The position numbers and the translations under genes are program-made. Positions 1 through 8,911 of a DNA stretch of 64,000 nt are shown here, in pieces. The notes beneath the pieces were generated by a model. That model saw only the letters and a list, made by a program, of their open reading frames with translations. It had not been told where the DNA came from and searched no databases. Each line of letters opens with the position of its first letter. Positions within the stretch are counted from its first letter, which is position 1. The stretch is from Streptomyces sp. NBC_01717 (GTDB lineage Bacteria > Actinomycetota > Actinomycetes > Streptomycetales > Streptomycetaceae). The DNA lies in the NCBI RefSeq assembly GCF_036248255.1, contig NZ_CP109178.1, positions 4,216,001-4,280,000 on the forward strand. Reading direction: 5' to 3'.

Positions 1-1108
1 GCCGCCCGGTTGCGCTGAGTTGCTTGCCGCGGGTCGCCCGGGCGGGAGCGGAGACAGTCGCCGTGACCGGGTAGCGGGCGGCGTCGTCGAGGACCCGGAG
101 ATAGGTCTTGCCCTGTCCCCGGGCGATGGCGAACAGCCGACTGCCGTCCGGCGCCCAGCTCAGCCCCTGTGCGGCGATGATGTCGCCACCGGAGGCGGAG
201 GCCCCGTACGTGTATGTGCGGAACGGCTCCGTCGCGCCCGGCTTGAAGACGAAGACGTCCTTGTCGTACGGGCTGTCGGCGGCCAGGGCGACCGTGCCGT
301 CCGGGGCGATGGCGGCGGAGTCGGGGCCGTACGCGTCGATCGGGTAGCCGCCGGTGCGGGTCAGGTCACCGGCGTTGATCGCGGTCGCCTCGTAGGAGGA
401 GGTACCTGAGGTGGTGACGATCTGCGCGCCGTCGGCACTGAGCGCGAAGTCCGCCATGTCGCTGCGGGCATCGGCCTGCGCCCCTTCCTTGCGCAGGACG
501 GGGGCGCCGGTGGACACGTCGTACACGGCCAGCTCCGACCAGGTGCCGTGGAACCCCAGCACCAGGGTGTTCCCCGCGGACTCCAGTTCGGGAGCGACGG
601 TCCACGCATTGCCGGGGAGCTGGTCGAGCGCGATCTCGGGGGTGCCCTGCGCGGGGTCGAACGAGCCCAGGTTGCGCGAGGACTCCTGCCCGTACGCGAA
701 CCAGACCCGTCCGCCCGCCACCGCGAGGGTCTGCGGGTCGGTGTTCTCGCCGGTGCTGTACCGGGCGGCCGCGGTCGAGCCGGTCGTCTCGATGGCCACG
801 ACGGCGTCGGCGCCCGGGAGGGCCGCGTAGACGAATCCGGAGTCGGGCGAGATCGCCAGATCCCGCACGCCGGAGAGATCCGGGACGGTCGCCACGACCC
901 GGCCCGTGTAGTCGGTGACGACGACCTTGTTGCCGGCCGGATCGCTGATGTACACCCGCTTGTGGACGCCGTCCACGGCGATGTCGCCGTACGAGGTGAT
1001 CGGCAGGGCGCCGGCGGAGTCGGCCGCCGCCGGTCCTGCGGTGCCGACGGCCATGACCGTCGAGCTGAAAAGGACCGCGAGCGCGGTCGCCACGGTGCGC
1101 ATGCGCAC
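1..1108 (-). CDS. Secreted beta-propeller protein with Ig-like repeat (partial, 3' end outside window)
   Basis: The reading frame on the minus strand starts at GTG 1108 or ATG 1102 and runs off the left edge without a stop. It opens with a Sec signal peptide (Arg-containing start, hydrophobic stretch, Ala-rich AAA-D cleavage region near residue 28). About 300 residues follow with repeated YVTN-like blades (DIAVDGVHKRVYISDP, LAISPDSGFVYAALPG, LSWAPDGSRLFAIA). The last visible residues (YPVTVSAPARATRG) look like the start of an Ig-like domain, as in Streptomyces surface proteins annotated as Ig-like domain repeat proteins. The likely location is extracellular or wall-associated; the ligand is unknown. 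It is divergent from the acyl-CoA synthetase and does not look related to it. Confidence 0.8.
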   Translation of the reverse strand, partial: MRMRTVATALAVLFSSTVMAVGTAGPAAADSAGALPITSYGDIAVDGVHKRVYISDPAGNKVVVTDYTGRVVATVPDLSGVRDLAISPDSGFVYAALPGADAVVAIETTGSTAAARYSTGENTDPQTLAVAGGRVWFAYGQESSRNLGSFDPAQGTPEIALDQLPGNAWTVAPELESAGNTLVLGFHGTWSELAVYDVSTGAPVLRKEGAQADARSDMADFALSADGAQIVTTSGTSSYEATAINAGDLTRTGGYPIDAYGPDSAAIAPDGTVALAADSPYDKDVFVFKPGATEPFRTYTYGASASGGDIIAAQGLSWAPDGSRLFAIARGQGKTYLRVLDDAARYPVTATVSAPARATRGKQLSATGR

Positions 1109-1189
1109 GTTGATTCGAACCCCCAGGGAGAAACCCGGTTCGGTCGGCCGGGTGACGAGTCGGGCCGCGCGACACCCGCACATCGTCAT

Positions 1190-1211
1190 GTGAAGACAAC
1201 GTGAAGGGCGC
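1190..1211 (-). promoter_or_regulatory. PHO-box-like direct repeat
   Basis: Two copies of GTGAAG spaced 11 bp apart (GTGAAGACAAC GTGAAG; CTTCAC on the coding strand) lie about 80 bp upstream of the secreted protein. Streptomyces PhoP binds 11-bp direct repeats of the GTTCACC type, so spacing and core fit, but the first base differs. No other site is visible in the 265-bp gap to 1373. Confidence 0.3.
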
Positions 1212-1373
1212 GGCCGCACGCGCAGCGTATGTCATGACTGCGGCAAATGGGGAGAGGTTTCTGTGGGGCGGCTGCGATTCGCGGCCGACGCGCCGTCGAC
1301 TCCCGCACCTCGGGCGTGCGAAGGGGCGGTAACCGGGCCAGGGTCCGTCGAGCCTTTGCCTTCCTACCCATTC

Positions 1374-1412
1374 CTGACGGAGCGTCAGTTCAGTAACCTG
1401 ACATGGCGTCAG
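1374..1412. promoter_or_regulatory. Two tandem CTGAC-type palindromic operators
   Basis: CTGACGGAGCGTCAG (1374-1388) and CTGACATGGCGTCAG (1398-1412) are 15-bp palindromes with centres 24 bp apart, 60 to 98 bp upstream of the acyl-CoA synthetase start. The same motif recurs at 4587, 13171, 18594 and 18683, always in front of catabolic genes. Size and symmetry suit a TetR-type repressor; the regulator is not encoded nearby. Confidence 0.7.
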
Positions 1413-1471
1413 CTAATTGGATACGGGCGCCCCGAAGCCCGGACGGACCTCTAGCAGGAGTGGGCGGAACG

Positions 1472-3700
1472 ATGCTTGGATCGACTCACGGCACCCTCAC
1501 CACACACTTCCGCGCCCGGGTGGTGGCCTGCGGCGAAGAGCCGCACGCCGCCGTCCACAGCATGACGGCCGCCGCCGCGGAAGGCGATCTCGACGTCAGC
1601 GGCCGCCCGCTGCACGCGACCGTGCCCGACCTGGACCGGTTCTTCCGGCCCGAGTCCGTCGCCGTCATCGGGGCATCCGACACCGAGGGCCGGCCCCGTA
1701 CCGGCATCACCCAGCAGCTCGTCGCCTGGGCCGAGCGGGTCGGGGCACGCCTGCACCCGGTCCATCCCACCCGGGAGTCCGTCTTCGGCCGCCCCTGCTC
1801 TCCTTCCGTCGCGGACCTGCCGGAGCAGGTCGATCTGGCGGTGCTGCTGGTCGGCGACCCGCTCCCGGTGATCGAGGAACTCGGGCAGGCCAAGGTGAAG
1901 TTCGCGGTCGCCTTCGCCTCCGGATTCGCCGAGACCGGTGAAGAGGGCGCCGCCGCCCAGGCGCGGCTGGCGGCCGCGGTGGAGCGGTCGGGGCTGCGGC
2001 TGCTCGGGCCGAACACCAACCTCAACGCGTTCGAGGCGTTCCGGGACGACCTCGACGGGCCGGCGATCGCCCTGATCACCCAGTCCGGCCATCAGGGCCG
2101 CCCCGTCTACACCCTCCAGGAGCTGGGCGTACGGCTGTCGCACTGGGCCCCCACGGGCAACGAGGCGGATCTGGAGACCGCCGACTTCATCTCGTACTTC
2201 TCTCAGCGCCCCGAGGTCGGGGCCATCGCCTGCTACGTGGAAGGGCTCAAGGACGGGCGTTCCTTTCTGCTCGCCGCCGACCGGGCGGCACGGGCCGGGG
2301 TTCCGGTCGTGGCCGTCAAGGTGGGTCGTACGGAGACGGGGGCCAGGACGGCCGCGTCACACACCGGCAAGCTCACCGGCGCCGACCAGGTGGTGGACGC
2401 GGCGATGCGGCAGTTCGGCGTGATCCGGGTGGACGGGCTCGACGAACTCCAGGACACCGCCGCCCTGCTGGCCCGGGCACGGAAACCGCAGGCCGACGGG
2501 GTCGTCGTGTATTCGATCTCGGGCGGCACGGGCGCGCACTTCTCGGACCTGGCAACGGGGGCGGGGCTGAAACTCCCCACCCTGTCCGAGGAGAAGCAGC
2601 GCGAGCTGCACGAGTGGATTCCCGACTATCTGAATGTGGCGAACCCGGTCGACAACGGCGGGCATCCGGTCGGCGACTGGCGCGGCCGGAAGATCATCGA
2701 CGCGATCCTCGCCGACCCGGACGTCGGGGTGCTGATCTGCCCGATCACCGGCCCGTTCCCCCCGATGAGCGACAGGCTCGCGCAGGACCTGGTGGACGCG
2801 GCGGAGACCACGGACAAGCTGGTGTGCGTGGTGTGGGGATCGCCGGTCGGTACGGAGGACGCGTACCGCACGACGCTGCTCGGCTCGTCGCGCGTCGCCA
2901 CCTTCCGCACGTTCGGCAACTGCATCACCGCCGTGAAGGCCTATCTGGACCATCACCGGTTCGCCGCCTCGTACCGCTCGCCCTTCGACGAGGCGCCGCG
3001 CACGCCGTCGCCCTCGTTCCGCAAGGCGCAGGCCCTGATGCGTCCGGGCCACCAGCTGAGCGAGCACGCGGCGAAGCAGCTCCTGCGGGCCTACGGCATC
3101 CGCGTGCCCCGCGAGCAACTGGTCACCAGCGCGGCGGCGGCCGTCCGGGCGGCGGGCCTGGTCGGCTTCCCGGTCGTCATGAAGGCGTCCGGCGCGCGGC
3201 TGGCCCACAAGACGGAGCTCGGCCTGGTCAAGGTCGGGCTCACCTCCGCCAGCCAGGTCCGCGACGCGTACCGGGAACTGACCGACATCGCCCGCTACGA
3301 GGGCATCGAGCTGGACGGCGTCCTGGTCTGCCAGATGATCGAGCGGGGCGTCGAAATGATGGTCGGCGTCACCCACGATGCCCTGTTCGGGCCGACGGTG
3401 ACGGTCGGACTCGGTGGCGTCCTCGTGGAGGTACTGCACGACGCGGCGGTGCGGGTGCCGCCGTTCGGCGAGGACCAGGTGCGGGCGATGCTCGGCGAAC
3501 TGCGCGGGCGGGCCCTGCTGGAAGGCGTACGCGGCGGACCGCCGGTGGATGTCGACGCGCTCGTGGAGGTCGTGCTGCGCGTCCAGCGGATGGCGCTGGA
3601 ACTGGGCGACGACCTCGCCGAGCTGGACATCAACCCGCTGATGGTGCTGGGGCGCGGACAGGGCGCCGTGGCGCTGGACGCCCTCGCCGTCTGTCGCTGA
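1472..3700 (+). CDS. Acyl-CoA synthetase, NDP-forming (acetate-CoA ligase family)
   Basis: The enzyme joins a carboxylic acid to CoA with ATP, giving ADP and phosphate. It is a 742-residue single-chain alpha-beta fusion. A CoA-binding Rossmann domain begins near residue 55 (FFRPESVAVIGASD), succinyl-CoA-synthetase-like ligase domains follow (SHTGKLTGAD; SISGGTGAHFSDLA), and an ATP-grasp domain starts near residue 535 (LLRAYGIRVPREQL, VVMKASG). ATG 1472 is chosen because GCAGGAG lies about 10 bases upstream; ATG 1403 in the same frame lies inside an operator and is unlikely. ATG 1562 is another option, since residues before it are poorly conserved in character. An enoyl-CoA hydratase follows after 31 bp, so the two probably form one operon under the tandem operators. 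The acid substrate cannot be read from the sequence. Confidence 0.9.
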   Translation: MLGSTHGTLTTHFRARVVACGEEPHAAVHSMTAAAAEGDLDVSGRPLHATVPDLDRFFRPESVAVIGASDTEGRPRTGITQQLVAWAERVGARLHPVHPTRESVFGRPCSPSVADLPEQVDLAVLLVGDPLPVIEELGQAKVKFAVAFASGFAETGEEGAAAQARLAAAVERSGLRLLGPNTNLNAFEAFRDDLDGPAIALITQSGHQGRPVYTLQELGVRLSHWAPTGNEADLETADFISYFSQRPEVGAIACYVEGLKDGRSFLLAADRAARAGVPVVAVKVGRTETGARTAASHTGKLTGADQVVDAAMRQFGVIRVDGLDELQDTAALLARARKPQADGVVVYSISGGTGAHFSDLATGAGLKLPTLSEEKQRELHEWIPDYLNVANPVDNGGHPVGDWRGRKIIDAILADPDVGVLICPITGPFPPMSDRLAQDLVDAAETTDKLVCVVWGSPVGTEDAYRTTLLGSSRVATFRTFGNCITAVKAYLDHHRFAASYRSPFDEAPRTPSPSFRKAQALMRPGHQLSEHAAKQLLRAYGIRVPREQLVTSAAAAVRAAGLVGFPVVMKASGARLAHKTELGLVKVGLTSASQVRDAYRELTDIARYEGIELDGVLVCQMIERGVEMMVGVTHDALFGPTVTVGLGGVLVEVLHDAAVRVPPFGEDQVRAMLGELRGRALLEGVRGGPPVDVDALVEVVLRVQRMALELGDDLAELDINPLMVLGRGQGAVALDALAVCR

Positions 3701-3731
3701 CCGCCCACGCCACCTGCCGAGGAGCCACCTC

Positions 3732-4562
3732 ATGCCGTCCTCCCCCGAAGACGCTCCCGGGTCCGCCGACCCGCTCGACTCATTGGTACTCCACGCCACT
3801 GACAACGGCGTCTCATGGATCACTCTCAACCGCCCCGAAGCGATGAACGCCGTCACCTGGGACCAGCGGGAACGCCTCATCGCCCTCCTCGCCCGGGCCT
3901 CCGCCGACCCGGCGGTCAGGGCCGTCGTCCTGACCGCCACCGGTCGCGGTTTCTGCGCGGGCGCCGACCTGCGCGGCGCCCCGTCCACGGGCGACCGGAT
4001 CCCCGGCGATGTGGCCCGCACCATCCGGCTCGGCGCACAGCGTCTGATCGCGGCGGTCCTGGACTGCGAGAAGCCGGTGGTCGCGGCCGTCAACGGCACG
4101 GCGGCCGGCCTCGGCGCGCACCTGGCGTTCGCCTGCGACCTGGTGCTGGCCGCCGACTCGGCGAAGTTCATCGAGGTGTTCGTACGCCGCGGCCTCGTAC
4201 CGGACGGCGGCGGCGCTTACCTGCTGCCCCGCCTGATCGGACCGCAGCGCACCAAGGAGCTGATGTTCTTCGGCGACGCACTCCCCGCGGCGGAGGCGGA
4301 ACGTCTGGGTCTGGTCAACCGGGTGGTGCCGGCCGAGGAGTTGACGGCAACGGCCCGCGCGTGGTCGCAACGACTGGCGGACGGACCGACCCGCGCCCTC
4401 GCCCTCACCAAACAGCTGGTCAACGCATCCCTGGACGCCGACCGTGCAACTGCGTTCGCCGCCGAGGCGATGGCCCAGGAGATCAACATGACGACGCAGG
4501 ACGCGGGCGAGGGCGTGTCGAGCTTCGTGGAACGCCGCACACCGAAGTACCGGGGGCTGTGA
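3732..4562 (+). CDS. Enoyl-CoA hydratase/isomerase family protein
   Basis: This is a crotonase-fold enzyme of 276 residues, the usual family length. The oxyanion-hole segments are visible: FCAGADLRG near residue 75 and NGTAAGLGAHLAFACDLVLAA near residue 120. The position equal to the first catalytic Glu of rat hydratase reads NGTAAGLGAH rather than a typical GG..CE, so hydratase activity is not certain and an isomerase or other crotonase activity is possible. A C-terminal region with KEL..FGDALPAAEAERLGLVN matches the family. It lies 31 bp after the acyl-CoA synthetase and is probably co-transcribed, acting on the unsaturated acyl-CoA made in the island. Confidence 0.9.
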   Translation: MPSSPEDAPGSADPLDSLVLHATDNGVSWITLNRPEAMNAVTWDQRERLIALLARASADPAVRAVVLTATGRGFCAGADLRGAPSTGDRIPGDVARTIRLGAQRLIAAVLDCEKPVVAAVNGTAAGLGAHLAFACDLVLAADSAKFIEVFVRRGLVPDGGGAYLLPRLIGPQRTKELMFFGDALPAAEAERLGLVNRVVPAEELTATARAWSQRLADGPTRALALTKQLVNASLDADRATAFAAEAMAQEINMTTQDAGEGVSSFVERRTPKYRGL

Positions 4563-4586
4563 CGATCCGGGCCCAGCTCTTCTGAT

Positions 4587-4601
4587 CTGACGCTCCGTCA
4601 G
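4587..4601. promoter_or_regulatory. CTGAC-type palindromic operator
   Basis: CTGACGCTCCGTCAG is the exact reverse complement of the site at 1374-1388. It ends 17 bp before ATG 4619 of the flavin reductase, so bound protein would cover the promoter or transcription start. Confidence 0.7.
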
Positions 4602-4618
4602 CTTAAATGGGAGATGTG

Positions 4619-5239
4619 ATGGGACACGCAGGCATGGCCGCCATCGCCGTCCGGTACCTCAGGTCCGTCGGCGCCGCCACAACTGCCGGCCCGGCGCCGG
4701 TCGATCCGCTGCCGCGCCCCGATCTTCGGGCCGTCGCCGACGACGAGCGGTTGCCCGTCGATCCGGCCGAGTTCCGGCGCGTGCTCGGTCACTTCGCGAC
4801 CGGTGTCACCGTCGTCACCGCCCACGACCCGGACGACCCGGACGGCCCTGCGGGGTTCGCCTGCCAGTCGTTCGCCTCGCTCTCCCTCGACCCGCCACTG
4901 GTCACCTTCATGGTCGCCCGCACGTCGACGACCTGGCCGCGCATCGCCCGCGCCGGGGCGTTCTGCGTCAACATCCTGGGCGCGGAGCAGAGCGCGTTGT
5001 GCCGGGGGTTCGCGGTGAGCGGGGCCGACAAGTTCGCCGGGGTGACGTACCGGGCCGCTCCCGCGACCGGGTCGCCGCTGCTGGCCTCCGTACCGGCCTG
5101 GGTCGACTGCCGCATCCAGGCCGTCCACACGGGCGGCGACCATCTGATCGTGGTCGGGCGGGTGGAGGCGCTGGGGGCGGCGGACGGGGCCGGTCCGCTG
5201 CTGTTCCACCGGGGGGTGTTCGGGCGCTTCAGCGGGTGA
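4619..5239 (+). CDS. Flavin reductase family protein (FMN-binding split barrel)
   Basis: This is an FMN/FAD-dependent NAD(P)H:flavin oxidoreductase of the HsaB/HpaC type, about 206 residues. Family features are FRRVLGHFATGVTVVTA near residue 50, CQSFASLSLDPPLVTFMVAR and FCVNILGAEQ. Such enzymes supply reduced flavin to two-component monooxygenases, but no partner oxygenase is encoded in the window. ATG 4619 is chosen over ATG 4607 because GGGAG at 4609-4613 sits five bases before it. The gene stands alone on its transcript and has its own CTGAC operator, which ties it to the island's regulon. Confidence 0.88.
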   Translation: MGHAGMAAIAVRYLRSVGAATTAGPAPVDPLPRPDLRAVADDERLPVDPAEFRRVLGHFATGVTVVTAHDPDDPDGPAGFACQSFASLSLDPPLVTFMVARTSTTWPRIARAGAFCVNILGAEQSALCRGFAVSGADKFAGVTYRAAPATGSPLLASVPAWVDCRIQAVHTGGDHLIVVGRVEALGAADGAGPLLFHRGVFGRFSG

Positions 5240-5316
5240 GTGGCCCCCGTGCCCGGCGCCGCGTCCTGAACCGGCCGAGCTGTTCGTACACCACTCGACC
5301 GCGCCGGCTGAGCCGG

Positions 5317-6660
5317 TCACCCAGCGGCCACCACCGGCTCCGGGGTCTGCGCCTGCCGCCGGATCACCAGCGCCATCAGCGCCGCCGTCGCGCACAGCGC
5401 CCCCGACGCGTACCAGACCATGTCGTACGAGCCGAACACATCGCGCGCCACACCGCCGAGGAACGCCACCAGCGCCGCGCCCACCTGATGGGAGGCGAGG
5501 ACCCAGCCGAAGACGATCGCGCTGTCTTCGCCGTACTGCTCGCGGCACAGGGCCAGCGTCGGCGGGACCGTGGCCACCCAGTCCAGGCCGTAGAACACGA
5601 TGAAGAAGACCATCGGCGGGTGCACCGTCGGCGCCATCAGCATCGGCAGGAAGAGCAGCGAGATGCCGCGCAGCGCGTAGTAGACGGCGAGGAGCCGGCG
5701 GGCGTCGAAGCGGTCGGTGAGCCAGCCGGAGAAGACCGTGCCGATGATGTCGAAGACCCCGATGACGGCGAGCAGTGAGGCGGCTGCCGTGATGGGCATG
5801 CCGTGGTCGTGGGCCGACGGCACGAAGTGCGTACGGATCAGGCCGTTGGTCGAGGCGCCGCAGATCGCGAACGTGCCCGCGAGCAGCCAGAACGGTCCGG
5901 TGCGGGCGGCGTCGAACAGCACGCGTACGGTACGGGCCGCCGCGCCCCGGGCGGGCGCCGGCTTCTCCACGTACGCACCGCCGTAGGGGGCCAGGCCCAC
6001 ATCGGCCGGGTGGTCGCGCATCAGGAGCCAGACGAACGGGACGACGACGAGCGCGGCCAGCGCGACGGTCACCGAGGCCGGGCGCCAGCCGTGCTCCTCG
6101 ACGATCCAGGCGCACAACGGCAGGAAGACCAGCTGACCGGAGGCGCCGGCCGCGGTGAGGATGCCGGTGACCAGGCCGCGCCTGGCGACGAACCAGCGGT
6201 TGGTGACCGTTGCCGAGAAGGCCAACGCCATCGAGCCGGTGCCGAGGCCGACGAGCAGGCCCCAATAGATCATCAGCTGCCAGGAAGCCGTCATCCAGAC
6301 ACTGGCCAGGGCCCCCGCCGCGACCGTGGAGAGGGCCACGACGACGACCCGGCGGATGCCGAACCGGTCCATCAGCGCGGCGGCGAACGGCGCGGTCAGT
6401 CCGTACAGCGCCATGTCGATCGAGACGGCCAGCCCGATCTCCCCGCGCGACCAGCCGAACTCCGTGTGCAGCGGGTCGATGAGGAGGCCGGGCAGGGAGT
6501 TGAACGCGGCGCCGCCGATGATCGTCACGAACGTGACGACGGCGACGATCCAGGCACGGTGGATGCGCAGGCGGGACGGCGTGCGGTCGACCGGGCGGCC
6601 GTCGTCCTGCGCGGGACCTGCGGCGGCGCTATCGGTTGTCTGGGTCACGTCGCCCAGCAT
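5317..6660 (-). CDS. MFS transporter
   Basis: This is a twelve-helix major facilitator protein of about 447 residues from ATG 6660. The frame stays open to ATG 6729, and ATG 6675 is a further choice; none has a convincing Shine-Dalgarno. The first helix is AWIVAVVTFVTIIGGAAF. The loop 2-3 signature is present as DRFGIRR, and the second half has a matching WLTDRFDARRLL. Substrate-binding clues are lacking. It may carry the compound degraded by the surrounding genes into the cell, but it has no CTGAC operator and lies convergent with the flavin reductase gene, so this is a guess from position only. Confidence 0.85.
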   Translation of the reverse strand: MLGDVTQTTDSAAAGPAQDDGRPVDRTPSRLRIHRAWIVAVVTFVTIIGGAAFNSLPGLLIDPLHTEFGWSRGEIGLAVSIDMALYGLTAPFAAALMDRFGIRRVVVVALSTVAAGALASVWMTASWQLMIYWGLLVGLGTGSMALAFSATVTNRWFVARRGLVTGILTAAGASGQLVFLPLCAWIVEEHGWRPASVTVALAALVVVPFVWLLMRDHPADVGLAPYGGAYVEKPAPARGAAARTVRVLFDAARTGPFWLLAGTFAICGASTNGLIRTHFVPSAHDHGMPITAAASLLAVIGVFDIIGTVFSGWLTDRFDARRLLAVYYALRGISLLFLPMLMAPTVHPPMVFFIVFYGLDWVATVPPTLALCREQYGEDSAIVFGWVLASHQVGAALVAFLGGVARDVFGSYDMVWYASGALCATAALMALVIRRQAQTPEPVVAAG

Positions 6661-6809
6661 CCGGTCCCGGGGCATGTCCTCACGAGTGGCCCGAAGGACA
6701 TGGTTCGCAGGGATCGGGCCAGGAGGCAAGGCGTACGATCATCCGTCGGCCGGGGCGAACACTCACCCGGCCGAATGAGACGGACGAGCCGATCGAACCG
6801 GGGGATCTC

Positions 6810-7142
6810 ATGCAATGGGTCGCGCGTCAGCAGTTCCATCACCGTTCCGCACTGATGCAGGCGTGGGGCGCCGGACTGCTGCTCATCGCCGCCGGGCTCT
6901 GGATCTGGCTGGCGTTCCTGCTGGTGGATCAGGCGGACGCGTACTGCTACCGCGTCACCATGCAGTGCACGGTGGTGTCGGAACTGCCCAAGCAGCTCAC
7001 CGTCCTGGCGGTCTCCGGACCGCTCTCCGTCCTCGGCTCCGCGCTGCTCGTCGGTGGCAGTGTGCGCAGGCAGACCAGTGCGCATGTCTTCCAGGTCATC
7101 GAGATGCAGAAGTCCGAGGAGCGGGACCGGCAGAAGCGCTGA
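6810..7142 (+). CDS. Small two-helix membrane protein, unknown function
   Basis: A 110-residue protein. ATG 6810 is preceded by GGGGGA. Two transmembrane segments are visible: GAGLLLIAAGLWIWLAFLLV (residues 20-40) and LTVLAVSGPLSVLGSALLVG (63-84). A cysteine-containing extracytoplasmic loop (AYCYRVTMQC) lies between them, and the charged tail ends in EMQKSEERDRQKR. It is divergent from the MFS gene and convergent with the DUF2809 gene. I do not recognise the family; the base composition and codon use look like the neighbouring genes, so it is probably real. Confidence 0.6.
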   Translation: MQWVARQQFHHRSALMQAWGAGLLLIAAGLWIWLAFLLVDQADAYCYRVTMQCTVVSELPKQLTVLAVSGPLSVLGSALLVGGSVRRQTSAHVFQVIEMQKSEERDRQKR

Positions 7143-7161
7143 CGGTAGCCTGCCCGGCCGG

Positions 7162-7533
7162 TCAGCCGGCCGTCCGGGCAGCCGCCCCGCGGTGCACGGC
7201 CCAGGCCGCACCCGCCCCCACCGCGTACCAGAACAGATCCGGCGCGTTGAACGTCGAGCCCAGCACCAGACGAGCGACCGTGCTGTGCCGGGACAGCACC
7301 CCGGGCACCCCCGTCAGCTGCAGCAACTCCACCGCCCAGCTGAACGCCAGCGCCGCCCCGGCCACCGCCGGCGGCCTCGCGCGGGGCGCGATCAGCACCA
7401 CCAGCGTGTAGATCAGCACGGTGTAGAGCGCGTCCCCGGCGTACTTGGCCAGGCCGCCGGACGCCACCGCCCGGATTCCGAGCCCGGCCGCGACCGTCAG
7501 CGCCGCCGCTGCCGCCGCGGTTGCCCGGCTCAC
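7162..7533 (-). CDS. DUF2809 (YjgA-like) membrane protein
   Basis: A 123-residue integral membrane protein with four predicted helices. The signature FSWAVELLQL followed by a TRLxLG-like segment (STVARLVLGSTFNAPDLFWYAVG) matches DUF2809, a small VanZ-like family of unknown role. GTG 7533 overlaps the stop of the upstream MFS gene as GTGA, so the two are translationally coupled and may work together. Confidence 0.75.
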   Translation of the reverse strand: MSRATAAAAAALTVAAGLGIRAVASGGLAKYAGDALYTVLIYTLVVLIAPRARPPAVAGAALAFSWAVELLQLTGVPGVLSRHSTVARLVLGSTFNAPDLFWYAVGAGAAWAVHRGAAARTAG

Positions 7534-8855
7534 CCGATCCGCTCCAGGCGGCGGATCGGGCGGGCCGCCAGCAGCACCGCCACCACCAGCGCGTTGATCA
7601 CTGCTCCGGCCAGCAGCACTTCCGAAGCGCCCACCGCGTCCGCGACCGGTCCCGCCAGTGCGCGGCCCGCCGCCAGCATCAGCAGGGAGCCCGCCACGTC
7701 GTATGCGTGGAGCCGGTTCAGGGCCTCCGGCGGGACGTGGGTCTGGACCGTCGTCGACCACATCACCAGCCAGAACGCGAACACCCCGCCCGCGACGAAC
7801 TGCCCCACCCCCAGGGCGAACACCGGCATCCCGAGGCCCAGCACCACCAGGTTCACGCACACCCCGGTCAGGGCGATCGCGCCCGCCGCGAGCGGCCGGC
7901 GCGGTCTCAGCCGCAGGGCCAGCAGGCCGCCGACCACGCTGCCCGCGCCGTTCACCGCCATCATCACGCCGTAGGTGGCCGAGCCGTGTGCCTCGGTGAC
8001 CTCGACCGCGGTCAGCGGGAGCATCGGGCCCATCACGGTGAAGCCGTACACCGTCCAGATCGCGATCACTCCCCACAGCCAGCTGCGCGCCCTGAATTCC
8101 CGCCAGCCGTCGACCAGTTCGGCGACGAATGTGCCGCGTGGCGCCTCGTCCGCCGGCATCGGGGCGAGGCGCAGCAGGAAGAGACAGACACCGGAGACAG
8201 CGAACGTCGACGCGTTCGCCGCGTACACCGCTCCGGCGCTCGCCAGCCCGACCAGCAGCCCCGCGAAGGCGGGGCCGGCCATGGTCATCAGCGCCTCGGA
8301 GACCCGGAGCACCGCGTTGCCGCGCTGCACGTCCAGCGACACCCGGGGCACGGTCGACGCGACGCCCGGCTGGAAGAGCGCGGCGCCGACGCCGGCCACC
8401 GAGCTCAGTGCGTACACCGCCCACAGCGGCGGGTTGCCGGTGGCGAAGGAGATGGCCAGTACGGATGCCCCGACCAGCCGCAGCCCGTCGGCGATGATCA
8501 TCATCCGCCGCGGGGTGAACCGGTCCGCCAGCACTCCGCCGAAGAGCACGAAGAGCGCCAGTGGCCCCATCCAGGCGGCCAGCGCGAAGCCCACGGAGGA
8601 GGGCGGACGGCCGGCTCCCAGCAGACCCGCGGTGAGCGCCACCGGGATCATGCCGTCGCCGAACAGTGCGGCGGTACGGGCGATGAAGAAGAGCCGGAAG
8701 TTACGGTTCCAGAGCTCGCTTCCCGGTCGGTCACCGTCCCATCGCACATCCAGGGCCGACGAGGAACCCGGAGGGCCGAGGGAGGACGAAGGGGAGGGGG
8801 CGCTATCGAGGATCGCGCCGGGAATGCACTCGTGCTCTGCTGACTTTTCCTTCAC
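7530..8855 (-). CDS. MFS transporter (drug-efflux type)
   Basis: A major facilitator protein with about 12 helices, beginning at LWNRNFRLFFIARTAALFGDGM, typical of the MFS_3/enterobactin-exporter-like group. Loop 2-3 reads FGGVLADRFTPRRMM. The open frame extends further upstream, but that part would overlap the divergent GlxA-type gene, so GTG 8855 (441 residues) or GTG 8747 is more likely. It is coupled to the DUF2809 gene by GTGA. It is divergent from the GlxA-type activator with 56 bp between the two starts, which suggests that regulator controls it. Confidence 0.82.
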   Translation of the reverse strand: MKEKSAEHECIPGAILDSAPSPSSSLGPPGSSSALDVRWDGDRPGSELWNRNFRLFFIARTAALFGDGMIPVALTAGLLGAGRPPSSVGFALAAWMGPLALFVLFGGVLADRFTPRRMMIIADGLRLVGASVLAISFATGNPPLWAVYALSSVAGVGAALFQPGVASTVPRVSLDVQRGNAVLRVSEALMTMAGPAFAGLLVGLASAGAVYAANASTFAVSGVCLFLLRLAPMPADEAPRGTFVAELVDGWREFRARSWLWGVIAIWTVYGFTVMGPMLPLTAVEVTEAHGSATYGVMMAVNGAGSVVGGLLALRLRPRRPLAAGAIALTGVCVNLVVLGLGMPVFALGVGQFVAGGVFAFWLVMWSTTVQTHVPPEALNRLHAYDVAGSLLMLAAGRALAGPVADAVGASEVLLAGAVINALVVAVLLAARPIRRLERIG

Positions 8856-8911
8856 GTCAGTGACATGTATCAGTTTAAGGTCTATACCACTAGGGGTGAA
8901 GGGAGTACGCC

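Noticed and set aside
366..1235. Minus-strand frame of 289 codons overlapping the secreted beta-propeller gene
   Set aside because: Arg-rich and without signal peptide; the neighbouring frame has signal peptide and blade repeats and runs off the window edge.
2357..4171. Open minus-strand frame of 604 codons across the acyl-CoA synthetase and hydratase genes
   Set aside because: Arg/His-rich product, no domain; antisense of two recognised enzymes.
8857..8880. GTCAGTGAC before the GlxA-type gene considered as a member of the CTGAC regulon
   Set aside because: Arm spacing differs from the 15-bp palindrome and the flanking genes are not catabolic.
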